Shown: piece by piece, positions 1-8,540 of the stretch
Position numbering within the stretch: position 1 is the stretch's first letter
Layout of the letters: every line of letters begins with the position of its first letter
DNA from: an uncultured Clostridia bacterium
Lineage (GTDB): Bacteria > Bacillota > Clostridia > Oscillospirales > CAG-272
DNA length: 64,000 bases
Direction of reading: 5' to 3'
NCBI GenBank assembly: GCA_947588825.1
Contig: CANPZU010000006.1
Location: 1-64,000, forward strand
Notes under the pieces: model-generated
Seen by the model: only the letters and a program-made list of their open reading frames with translations
Told to the model about the DNA's origin: nothing
Database searches by the model: none
Translations under genes and position numbers: made by a program

Positions 1-782
1 TTGTATCGCTCGTTGGAGAGGATGGAGCAGATCGTGGTTTCGCTCCACTTGGATTTCCCACTCGGTGAAGGAATGCCGCTTTTTTCCAGCATTCGGGCAA
101 TCACCTTGTAGCTGTCGCCCGCAAGGAAGCGGTTATAGATCAACCGCACGGTTTCGGCTTCTTCTGGAACGATTTCCGGCTTGCCGTCCGCGCCCCTGCG
201 ATAACCGAGAAAGTTCTTGTATTGAAAATTGACTCTCCCTTCTTTGGCGCTCTGCGCCTTGCCCCAGCGGACGTTGGCGCTGATGTTCTCCGATTCGCTC
301 TGTGCCACGCTCCCATAGATGGTAATGTAAAATTCAGCGCCCGGCTGAATACTGTGAATGCCCTGTTCCTCGAAAAAGACGTCCACGCCCAAGTCTTTGA
401 GCAGGCGGGTGTGCTGCAGGCAGTCTACGGTATTGCGGGAAAAGCGAGCGATGGACTTGGTGATAATCATATCAATCTTGCCCTGCTTGCATTTGCGGAT
501 CATTTTATTGAATTCGTCCCGCTTTTTGACGCTGGTGCCGGTGATGCCTTTGTCCGCAAAGATGCCTACCAGCGTCCAGCCCGGCTCGGCATTGATCCGC
601 TCGGTATAATGCCTGACCTGTACGGCATAGCTGTTCAGTTGTTCTTCCTGTTGGGTGGATACCCGGCAGTAGGCGGCGACCCGAAGCGGTCGGTATTCCT
701 TTTTGACCTTACTTGCCGTGTCGACCGTCGCCGGGATTTGCCGAACTGTTCTCTGCGGCCGTGTCGCTGTCGTTGTTTCCAT
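1..782 (-). CDS. Serine recombinase (resolvase family), C-terminus runs off the left edge
   Basis: Minus strand from ATG at 782 reads METTTATRPQRTVRQIPATVDTASKVKKEYRPLRVAAYCRVSTQQEEQLNSYAVQVRHYTERINAEPGWTLVGIFADKGITGTSVKKRDEFNKMI..., with the resolvase catalytic motif AAYCRVST and GITGTSVKKRDEF. Confidence 0.85.
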   Translation of the reverse strand, partial: METTTATRPQRTVRQIPATVDTASKVKKEYRPLRVAAYCRVSTQQEEQLNSYAVQVRHYTERINAEPGWTLVGIFADKGITGTSVKKRDEFNKMIRKCKQGKIDMIITKSIARFSRNTVDCLQHTRLLKDLGVDVFFEEQGIHSIQPGAEFYITIYGSVAQSESENISANVRWGKAQSAKEGRVNFQYKNFLGYRRGADGKPEIVPEEAETVRLIYNRFLAGDSYKVIARMLEKSGIPSPSGKSKWSETTICSILSNERY

Positions 783-1656
783 TTGGCTTCTCCTTTCCGA
801 TCTCCTGATCGTTTATCAGTAGGATGCCGACCGTTCCATCCCCATGGAAGCGGATCGCTTTTACGGTGCGGTGAAATAGGTCGGCTGAAAAATTTGAGAG
901 CGGCTCCGCATTTGCAAAAACCGCTCTCAATCGTTTGGCTGTATAGATTTCGTTTGGAATGTCTCGATAGACGACCGACACCCGCCGAAGCATGGCCTTC
1001 CGCAAGGCGTCCTTGTCGGTGTTGAAACCTTCCAACATTCTGCCGATTTCATTGTCCAGCTTTCGCACTTCGGCACAGGACCCTTTATCGGTGGCTTCGG
1101 GGACACGGATCATCTCCGGCGCGGAGATCGTCCTGTTCAGTAGCTCTGTGATCTCGCCCAGCAGTTCCTCGTCCGATTTGGCGATCAGTTTTTTGCATTC
1201 GGGATTTTGGCAAGTCCACCGCTGTGTACCGTCTTTAATCCTTGCGTCATATCTGCGGTGCATTTCACAGCCGCAGGACGGGCATTTCACCGGTACGCCG
1301 AGTTGAAAGATGTCTGTGCTGCGGTCGCAATTCTTCTGCGTATTCCGTTCGTTCTTTACCGCTTGCAGAGCATCGTATGTTTTCTGTTCGAGGATGACGG
1401 GATAGGGGTCTCTGCCGAGGTATCGCTCGTCCTCGATGATTCGTTTCAACCTTGCTTTGTTCCAGCCCATAACACCGGGCATATATTCCACGCCGTCTGC
1501 ATTGAGATGCTCTGCGATTTGCAGTAAGGATTTGCCGTCAAGGTAGGCTTTGCAGATCTCCGTGACGGTATCCCGTTCCTGCGGATGGACGGCGACAACG
1601 CCGTCTGTAAATTGGTAGCCGTAAGGAAGCGTCCTCAATTTCATTTTCGTTTGCAC
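709..1656 (-). CDS. Recombinase-family protein lacking the N-terminal resolvase domain (recombinase plus zinc-ribbon region)
   Basis: 315 aa; LRTLPYGYQFTDGVVAVHPQERDTVTEICKAYLDGKSLLQIAEHLNADGVEYMPGVMGWNKARLKRIIEDERYLG and VKCPSCGCEMHRR; overlaps both neighbouring recombinases. Confidence 0.75.
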   Translation of the reverse strand: MQTKMKLRTLPYGYQFTDGVVAVHPQERDTVTEICKAYLDGKSLLQIAEHLNADGVEYMPGVMGWNKARLKRIIEDERYLGRDPYPVILEQKTYDALQAVKNERNTQKNCDRSTDIFQLGVPVKCPSCGCEMHRRYDARIKDGTQRWTCQNPECKKLIAKSDEELLGEITELLNRTISAPEMIRVPEATDKGSCAEVRKLDNEIGRMLEGFNTDKDALRKAMLRRVSVVYRDIPNEIYTAKRLRAVFANAEPLSNFSADLFHRTVKAIRFHGDGTVGILLINDQEIGKEKPNGNNDSDTAAENSSANPGDGRHGK

Positions 1657-3197
1657 CTGCCTTTCTCGTCGATTTCTTCGGTCAGTTCGATTTCGCCGGT
1701 CAGCTTGAAGGTGATCTGCGTGTTGTCATTGACCATTATGCTGTCTACGATTTGCCCGAACAGTTCTCCATCGAAGCGGCCTGTGGGGAGGTAGCCCTCC
1801 ATAATACCGTTCAATTCTCTGATCTGCTCCAGCCACTCGTCATTTTCGTCCTCTGCCAGTTTCCTGCGCCGCTCGATGCGTAGTTCGTTGATTTTGCTCC
1901 CGATCTCCGCAGTCTGCGCCGAATATGCGGCGGCGGGCAGCACACCGTTTGTGTGAAGCCGGGTGATGACAAGGTTTCTGGCGTTGAGGTCGGCAATCTC
2001 CTTGTCGATCCGTTTGACCGTTTCCTGTGCATCGCTTGTTCGGCTCTGCATGGTTTCTATCTGACGGATCAGCGTTCCCAACAGGTCTTTCCGATTGTTC
2101 TGCAATTTTATGCTCATGCGGGTGAAGGCTTCATACACCATTTCCTCCCGCACACGTCGGGATGCACAGTCGGTTGCGCCGGAAGCTACTCCGGCGCAGA
2201 GCCAATAGGCTCTGCCGTGGATGATTTGTCGCCGGAATGCCCTCCCGCATTCGGGACAACGCAGTTTACCGGACAGTGGCCAATGATTTTTTTGCCTGCC
2301 AACGACTTTTCTCGCCTGCGCCAGCTTCTGTGCAGCGCCGTAGACTTCTCGGCTGACAATGGCAGGGTTGCTGTTCTCCACATAATACTTCGGCATTTGC
2401 CCGGTGTTCATTACTTTGCGGAAGGGCAGTGTCTCGGTGGTGAAAGATTTTTGAAGAAGCGCATCGCCCATGTACCGCTCGTTGTTTAGAATGTACTGAA
2501 CTGTCGTGGCGTGCCACTTGGCTTTTTCGCTTCTCCGAGGGATAGCTTCTTCATTTAGAATGTTAGCGATACGCTGTATTCCAATGCCCTGCAGATAGAG
2601 CCCGAAGATACGCCGCACGACTTCCATTTCGTTTTCCTTCGGAACAAGCTGTCCGTCACACATTTGAAAACCGTATGCGGGATAATTGCAGTTGAATTCG
2701 CCGGATTGCATCCGCTTTTGGTAGCTCCAACGCACATTCCCCGATAGGGACACGCTTTCTTGCTGTGCAGCCATACCGGGGAAGGTAACGATCATCTCCA
2801 TATTCAGTTTGTCGGTGTCGATGCCCTGTTCCTCAAAGTAGACGCTGACGCCGATTTCTTTGAGAAGCCGCAGGGTGATCAGCAGTTCCTCGGTGTTCCG
2901 AGCGAATCGGGAAACTGACTTGACGATGATCCGGTCGATTTTCCCTTTCTTGCAGTCCCGGATCATTCGGTTCTGCTCGTCGCGCTTCTTCATGTCCGTG
3001 CCGCTGAATCCTTCGTCTGCGTAGATATCTACCAACCGGTATTCGGGATGCTTTTTCGTATATTCACCGTAATACCGAATCTGTGCGGCGAAGGAGTGAA
3101 GTTGGTCTTCCGAATCGCTGGATACCCGGCAGTAAGCTGCCAGCCGGATAGGTTCGTCGGTCTTTTGTCTTGGCGTGGTGATTTCCGTAATGTTCAT
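1641..3197 (-). CDS. Large serine recombinase
   Basis: 518 aa; RLAAYCRVSSDSEDQLHSFAAQIRYY...DEGFSGTDMKKRDEQNRMI...GKLRCPECGRAFRRQ zinc ribbon, coiled-coil C-terminus. Confidence 0.9.
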   Translation of the reverse strand: MNITEITTPRQKTDEPIRLAAYCRVSSDSEDQLHSFAAQIRYYGEYTKKHPEYRLVDIYADEGFSGTDMKKRDEQNRMIRDCKKGKIDRIIVKSVSRFARNTEELLITLRLLKEIGVSVYFEEQGIDTDKLNMEMIVTFPGMAAQQESVSLSGNVRWSYQKRMQSGEFNCNYPAYGFQMCDGQLVPKENEMEVVRRIFGLYLQGIGIQRIANILNEEAIPRRSEKAKWHATTVQYILNNERYMGDALLQKSFTTETLPFRKVMNTGQMPKYYVENSNPAIVSREVYGAAQKLAQARKVVGRQKNHWPLSGKLRCPECGRAFRRQIIHGRAYWLCAGVASGATDCASRRVREEMVYEAFTRMSIKLQNNRKDLLGTLIRQIETMQSRTSDAQETVKRIDKEIADLNARNLVITRLHTNGVLPAAAYSAQTAEIGSKINELRIERRRKLAEDENDEWLEQIRELNGIMEGYLPTGRFDGELFGQIVDSIMVNDNTQITFKLTGEIELTEEIDEKGRCKRK

Positions 3198-3305
3198 TCC
3201 GTTTTCTCCTTTCTGCGGGGGTTTCCCGCCGATTTGCCTTTTGGCAACAGCAACAATACCACGGGAGTTTGAGTCAGTCCAGAGAGAATCGGAAGATTTA
3301 TCAGT

Positions 3306-3455
3306 TCAGACACAAATTTTTTCGGCTTCGTAGTACGTCGCGCTGATGTCTGCGATTTTTTTGAATTCATCCTCTGTAATGAGCTGCATACCGACCAGCA
3401 AACGGAGCAGGTTCAAGCTGTATGCGAAGGAGGCATTTTTCTGATCTCTACTCAT
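3306..3455 (-). CDS. Small 49-aa SHOCT-like protein overlapping the mazF stop
   Basis: MSRDQKNASFAYSLNLLRLLVGMQLITEDEFKKIADISATYYEAEKICV; start codon overlaps the upstream stop; below the ORF-track length cutoff. Confidence 0.55.
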   Translation of the reverse strand: MSRDQKNASFAYSLNLLRLLVGMQLITEDEFKKIADISATYYEAEKICV

Positions 3456-3814
3456 AGCAGCGCCTCCATATATTTGATGCCGAAGCTTGTAATGATGGCG
3501 TGGTCGACTTTGCCCATCGTTTCCTTGTCCAGCCTGCCGACATATTCGGAAAAGCGTTTTTTATCAATTGTCCGTATCTGTTCCAGCAAGACCGTGGATT
3601 TGGTCTTGAGTCCCGCCGCCGTAATATCCACATGGGTGGGAAGCGCCGCTTTTTTCTCTCGGCCGGTGATCGCCGCGACGATGGTGGTGGGGCTGTGCCT
3701 ATTGCCGGTATCGTTTTGTAAAATGAGAACGGGACGGATACCGCCCTGTTCGCTGCCGACTGCCGGGGACAGGTCGGCGTAGTAAATTTCGCCGCGTTTG
3801 ATTTTATCGTTCAT
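3452..3814 (-). CDS. MazF/PemK-family toxin (endoribonuclease-like)
   Basis: MNDKIKRGEIYYADLSPAVGSEQGGIRPVLILQNDTGNRHSPTTIVAAIT...VLLEQIRTIDKKR; RBS AAAGGAA upstream of the 3814 start. Confidence 0.88.
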   Translation of the reverse strand: MNDKIKRGEIYYADLSPAVGSEQGGIRPVLILQNDTGNRHSPTTIVAAITGREKKAALPTHVDITAAGLKTKSTVLLEQIRTIDKKRFSEYVGRLDKETMGKVDHAIITSFGIKYMEALL

Positions 3815-3838
3815 TTCAAATTCCTTTCGTAAGTAAAA

Positions 3839-3874
3839 GGGCGGCCGCATATCCTTTCGGGCATACGGCCGCCC
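3839..3874 (-). terminator. Stem-loop upstream of the mazF-like gene, likely intrinsic terminator
   Basis: GGGCGGCCG ... CGGCCGCCC perfect 9-bp stem followed on the minus strand by TTTTAC. Confidence 0.55.
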
Positions 3875-4388
3875 GTTTGCCTTTTCAATCGTTTTGTTCC
3901 ATTACCGATATTTGTCCACGACGCCCTCGATAAACGGGAACGCAACCACCGGCCATGCTCTTGGCCTCATGGGAATCTCACCCCTCCGAGGATCTCTCCG
4001 AGGCGCCCTCCTTTGTTGCGACGGCTCACGGTCGTCGGAGCGGACACCGCTTGCTCGTTTCCGCCTGACGGCGAAAAGCTCGCTTGCTTTGTCGCTCCTC
4101 CTCTCCCCAAAAAGTCTTCCGACTTTTCGGGGACCCCTAAACGGCCGCTTCAACGCTCGACTTTAGGACTGGACGCAAGTATCTTTAATGCCTCTGCCTG
4201 TCATCGCCTTCGTTACGGATCGCCCGTACCGTCAGAGTCTTAAAGGCATCAGACGCGGTTTATATTTGACCGTCTGTGCGATTGCTCTTGTGGCTTGCCG
4301 GTTTTGCCGACAGCAGAGGGAAAGTAATGGTTGCGCTGTACTATTCGGTTGTCAAAGATCGCCCCGCCGCCATGCAGCTTCGGCGTCG

Positions 4389-4415
4389 GGTGAGAGGATT
4401 ATCTCTTCTCTCACC
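4389..4415 (-). terminator. Stem-loop downstream of the sigma-factor gene
   Basis: GGTGAGAG...CTCTCACC perfect 8-bp stem just past the 4454 stop. Confidence 0.45.
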
Positions 4416-4453
4416 TGTATAGGAACGAAAATCGAAAAACGAGGGGTCTGTCC

Positions 4454-4903
4454 TCAAATATTTTTCAAATATTTTTTCAACTTCTTTCTCGCCTGCTTTA
4501 GACTTTCCTTTACGCTGTACTCGGACACGCCCTGCATTTCTGCGATTTCAGCGGTCGTCATACCATTTTGAAAGTGAAGAATAAACCGCTCCCGCATCAC
4601 GGCGGACAGTGTACTAAGTCCTTCAAACGCCTTTTGGCGTTTCTGCCTTTCCAGAAGTATCGTTTCCGGATCGTTTTCCCGGTCTATAAACTCATGGAAA
4701 TTCTCATATTCCCCGCCGTCGCCGCCGAGCAAAGCGCTGAACGGAATTTCTCCCGCACGGTGCTTATCTTCGTTTTTGTTGATCCGCCACAGTCCTCGAC
4801 GATATTCGCAGTAGACTTCTTCACTTACTTCCACATCCTCGTAAAGTCCGGTCATGGTGTTGTACACCGTGAGTATGTATGTCTGTTTTTCTTGCTTTTT
4901 CAT
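4454..4903 (-). CDS. Sigma-70 family RNA polymerase sigma factor (conjugative-element type)
   Basis: 149 aa; ...RENDPETILLERQKRQKAFEGLSTLSAVMRERFILHFQNGMTTAEIAEMQGVSEYSVKESLKQARKKLKKYL, region 4 HTH. Confidence 0.75.
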   Translation of the reverse strand: MKKQEKQTYILTVYNTMTGLYEDVEVSEEVYCEYRRGLWRINKNEDKHRAGEIPFSALLGGDGGEYENFHEFIDRENDPETILLERQKRQKAFEGLSTLSAVMRERFILHFQNGMTTAEIAEMQGVSEYSVKESLKQARKKLKKYLKNI

Positions 4904-5007
4904 TTCTGTGAGCTCCTTTTTGAATTTGAATTTTTGGGGTTGGATTCAAATTCGGAGCTCACGGATACGCGGCTATATATGGGAGCCACACATTTCGGGG
5001 CATAAAA

Positions 5008-5040
5008 AAGTCCTTTCCCGCGCGGGTCGGGAAAGGACTT
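5008..5040. terminator. Strong stem-loop
   Basis: AAGTCCTTTCCCG / CGGGAAAGGACTT, 13-bp perfect inverted repeat, 7-nt loop. Confidence 0.7.
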
Positions 5041-5212
5041 CAAACGCATCGCACAAGTCGGAGAACAAAAAAAGCACCGTAAAAGCGAAATCCTGGGGAT
5101 AGGGTTATCCCATCAGATTCCGACCTTGTACGGTGCATGGTAGCCTGATCTTTCGATCTTCTCCGCTCGCGCGATTTTCAGTCAGTTACAATATTCAGTT
5201 TTTTCGGCAAGG

Positions 5213-5479
5213 CTATTTGGCAGAGCCGCCGGCCTTTCGTTTCCCGATTCCTTTTTGCCGCCGGAAGTAGGCAAAGTTCAGAACGACCTGCCGCTTGCAT
5301 TTCTGGCATTTGGCAAGGTAGTGACCGCTCGCGTCGGAAAACACACGGGTAATGATAAAATCACAGTAGGGGCATCGAATGTCCCGCAGCGTCAGCCCTT
5401 CCGCCTCGGACGCACTTAACGCCAAGCGTTTCCTTTTTTCTTCTGCCGACAGCACAACAGCGTTCTTCATTCGTTGCAA
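5213..5479 (-). CDS. Small zinc-ribbon protein
   Basis: 88 aa with CPYC...CQKC pairs. Confidence 0.6.
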   Translation of the reverse strand: MQRMKNAVVLSAEEKRKRLALSASEAEGLTLRDIRCPYCDFIITRVFSDASGHYLAKCQKCKRQVVLNFAYFRRQKGIGKRKAGGSAK

Positions 5480-6171
5480 CCTCCCGTCTTTTGAAAATAT
5501 TCGATCATGTTACGGTGGGAAAGCAATTCGTATTTGCGAAGCTGAATGAGCATGGCTGTGTAGGATACGCCGATTTCCTCCGCCATTCGGTTCAAAAGCG
5601 GTTTATCCTCCGGCAAAAATACGCATTTGCTGTATACGGGAATGCGTTTGCAGTTGAAATGCCGATAGACAGTTCCCTCAAGCAGTTTTCGCGGCATCAG
5701 CAGTTCCGCCGCCATTACGTTCGCCTGTGTTTCACCGAGGGAGAGCCGCTCCCGAAATTCATGGATGCTGTAGGTTCGCTCCACATCGTACACCCGGTTA
5801 TAGCAGGCGGTGGCGTGCAGTGGGTCGGCGCGGTTCAGCAGGACGTGGCCGATTTCATGCGCCAGCGTGAATCGTCGGCGGCCTTCTTCCTCTTTCCGCA
5901 GCAAAAAACCGTCCAGCACGATCGTGTTCTTCGGATAAACCTGTTTACGACATTCTCCGTTTCGCCGGACGGTCAAAGGCGTTTCACCGTCCGACAGAAA
6001 GCCGATTTTGTCCATGTCCGTTTCTGCGATGGATTCATATACGACGTGCAGACCAAGATACCGTGCGATCCCGTCGACGTCGATTCGGTTCGGCAGGGAT
6101 GTTCCGTACAGGACGTTTACCAGCCCTTCGGCAATTTCCGCTATTTCACGGTTGGAGATATATACTGTCAC
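5467..6171 (-). CDS. ImmA/IrrE-family metallopeptidase
   Basis: RFTLAHEIGHVLLN (HExxH) and downstream family features; probable GTG start at 6171 (VTVYISNREIAEIAEG) with RBS GGGAGG. Confidence 0.85.
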   Translation of the reverse strand: MTVYISNREIAEIAEGLVNVLYGTSLPNRIDVDGIARYLGLHVVYESIAETDMDKIGFLSDGETPLTVRRNGECRKQVYPKNTIVLDGFLLRKEEEGRRRFTLAHEIGHVLLNRADPLHATACYNRVYDVERTYSIHEFRERLSLGETQANVMAAELLMPRKLLEGTVYRHFNCKRIPVYSKCVFLPEDKPLLNRMAEEIGVSYTAMLIQLRKYELLSHRNMIEYFQKTGGCNE

Positions 6172-6782
6172 TTTTGCACCTCCCGTAATCGCTTGATCAC
6201 ATGGGACGCTACGCCCTGAATCCTGCAATTTCTGACATAGATATCTTTCATGTCCGGATTTTCCGGATGAAGGCGAATGCGCCGATGCGCTTCGTCCCGG
6301 TAATACCGTTTCAGCGTATTTTCGTTGTTGACAAGCGCCACGACGATATCTCCGTCCTCGGCGTTTTCCTGCTTTCGGACGACTACCAGATCGCCGGGGT
6401 CGATCCCTGCGCCGACCATGGATTCGCCTTTGGCATGGAGCAGAAAGAAGTCTCCGTTTCCGAACACGGCGGTGGGCAGCGCAACGATCTCCTCGAAATT
6501 TTCTTCTTCCATCTGCGGCTCTCAGCAGATCACGCTGCCGAGAATGGGCGACATGACGGCATTCATATCCGTTTTCCGTATGAGCGGTGTGGTGATGCTT
6601 TCCCCGTCGTAGGACAGCATTTCTTTTGCATCCATCTCCCGCAGATATCCGTGCGCCGTGCTTCTCGCACAGCCGACGGCGTCTGCCAGCTCCGTGATGG
6701 ACGGAGAGCGGCGGTATGTAAAATAGAACCGTTCGGTTTCCTTTATGATTTTCTCCATCGTTGCTTCGCTCTTATGTTGCAT
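6168..6782 (-). pseudogene. LexA/S24-like repressor split by an in-frame TGA (ORFs 6522..6782 and 6168..6512)
   Basis: Same reading frame throughout: MQHKSEATMEKIIKETERFYFTYRRSPSITELADAVGCARSTAHGYLREM...SPILGSVIC-TGA-EPQMEEENFEEIVALPTAVFGNGDFFLLHAKGESMVGAGIDPGDLVVVRKQ; HTH plus S24 peptidase domain. Confidence 0.8.
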
Positions 6783-6882
6783 ATCGTCCTCAACTCCGTT
6801 TTTATACTATCCGGAACAATCTGTTCGGGATAGATACAGTATAGCACAAAGACGTGTAATTTGCAATAGGTTGGATAAAAAT

Positions 6883-6922
6883 CGGAGCCGTGATGGGGTG
6901 ATTTCGACCCATCACGGCTCCG
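6883..6922. terminator. Strong stem-loop
   Basis: CGGAGCCGTGATGGG / CCCATCACGGCTCCG, 15-bp perfect inverted repeat, 10-nt loop. Confidence 0.7.
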
Positions 6923-7098
6923 AATGTTAAAGTAGATATGTTCAGTTTTCCCTTGTATGGTGGGCCTTCCGGCTGATTGTGCCGCGTCGGAGAAAATCCT
7001 GACAAAGACGGTTATATTTCGCAATGATAAAACAAAAAGGGACAGGATTTTGCTTGCCTGCATTGTCCTGTCCCTAAGATCGTATGTAAATATCCGTT

Positions 7099-8079
7099 CT
7101 ATCTTTCTTCCCCGAAGCTGCCTCTCACAGCTTCTTCCAGCATCCGGCGATACTGCTCCCGAACACGGTGCGGCGCAAGGATCTGAATATCCCCGCAGAA
7201 CTGGAACACCCAGCCGAAGAAGGTTTGGCTGACCGATACCTCCGCTTCCGCTTGAAAATGAGCGAAGTCCAGCGGCTTTGTGACGACGCTGTCCCCAAAG
7301 CGGTCGAGAATGACCTTCATCATTTCATTCTTACATTTGAGCGTGACGGTCTGCGTCTGCCCGTCGTACATATCGAACACCTCACGGGCAAACTCCGGCA
7401 GACTGAAATCCTGCGGAGGGGGAACGGCGTCACTTTCGAGGATTTCCGGTTCGACGATACGGTCTACCCGGAAGGTGATGATCTTTCCATGCTTTTCGCT
7501 GTAGCCCACCGCATAATAGTGATCTTCGTTCCACATCAGCCCATAAGGAGTGAAGCGGTAACGCTTGCCGTCGTTGCGGTAGACCCGTTTACGCTCGGCG
7601 TTGTATTCAAAGTAGCGGAAGGAGATTTGTTTCTTTCGGTTGATCGCCGTGTTGATACCGTCTACGGTATAGTAGATTTTTTCGTTGAGCGGCTTTACCC
7701 GGTCGGCAATGTACAGGTGGCGGTTCAGTTCCTCCGCCCGGTATTTGCCTGCCAGCGCCATCAGCTTTTCGGCAAGTTCCTCGCTCTTTTTGGCGGTGAT
7801 AAATTTAGAGGCTTCCACCGCGTCGATAAGCAGCTTCAGCTCCGGCAGTTCAAACAGCCTGCCTCCGAGAAAATAACTGTTTTGCGTACCCCGGTGAGAT
7901 ACAATGTCATAACCGAAGTCCTGCAAGGCGGCAATGTCGGCCGAAACGGTCTTGCGGTCTACGACAGCGCCAAGCTCCGAAAAGTGCCTCTCTATATCAG
8001 CGGTCGTGACCTGATGATCTTCGTCTGTCTGTTCATACAGATATTTCAGCAGATACAGAAGTCTTGTTTTTCCATTCAC
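7099..8079 (-). CDS. WYL-domain transcriptional regulator
   Basis: 326 aa; N-terminal HTH (KTRLLYLLKYLYEQTDEDHQVTTADIERHF), WYL-like core YFEYNAERKRVYRNDGKRYRFTPYGLMWNEDHYYAVGYSEKHGKIITFRVDRI. Confidence 0.88.
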   Translation of the reverse strand: MNGKTRLLYLLKYLYEQTDEDHQVTTADIERHFSELGAVVDRKTVSADIAALQDFGYDIVSHRGTQNSYFLGGRLFELPELKLLIDAVEASKFITAKKSEELAEKLMALAGKYRAEELNRHLYIADRVKPLNEKIYYTVDGINTAINRKKQISFRYFEYNAERKRVYRNDGKRYRFTPYGLMWNEDHYYAVGYSEKHGKIITFRVDRIVEPEILESDAVPPPQDFSLPEFAREVFDMYDGQTQTVTLKCKNEMMKVILDRFGDSVVTKPLDFAHFQAEAEVSVSQTFFGWVFQFCGDIQILAPHRVREQYRRMLEEAVRGSFGEER

Positions 8080-8303
8080 CCCATTGTTTTTTCTCCTTGT
8101 CGGATTTATCTTTGACCGATTTTATCCATGAATATTATACAATGTTTTTAGGCTATATTGGGGAACAAAATGAAAATATTTTTCGGATTTAGGACGGAGA
8201 TCGACCTTGTTTAGGAGTACCCTGCGACGCGAATTGTAAAATTACGGTGTCTTTTTTCAAAACCTCTTGATTTTATTCCTCAAAATGAATATAATATAAG
8301 TGA

Positions 8304-8540
8304 GTGCAGATGAGAGGAGTAACGGCAATGGGATTTATATCAACAATCGATGCCGGTAAGAAATGGAACCTATCCAATCGGCGTATCGCGGTTCTTTGTT
8401 CAGAGGGCAGAATAATCGGAGCACAAAAAATCGGCAACACATGGCTCATTCCGGAGGACGCAGAAAAGCCTGCTGACGCACGCATAAAAAACGGAAAATA
8501 TGTAAAGTCAATGTCTAAAACAGAGGAGGAATCAAAATGA
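8304..8540 (+). CDS. Small excisionase/MerR-like HTH protein
   Basis: GFISTIDAGKKWNLSNRRIAVLCSEGRIIGAQKIGNTWLIPEDAEKPADARIKNGKYVKS; stop overlaps start of the next gene. Confidence 0.7.
   Translation: MQMRGVTAMGFISTIDAGKKWNLSNRRIAVLCSEGRIIGAQKIGNTWLIPEDAEKPADARIKNGKYVKSMSKTEEESK

Noticed and set aside
222-1025. 267-aa plus-strand ORF
   Set aside because: Antisense to the serine recombinase genes, low-complexity translation without recognisable motifs; the minus strand has clear catalytic motifs.
6513-6515. UGA=Gly recoding as explanation for the LexA-like TGA
   Set aside because: TGA is used as a normal stop elsewhere in the window (e.g. the ATGA and GTGA overlaps at both symporter genes).
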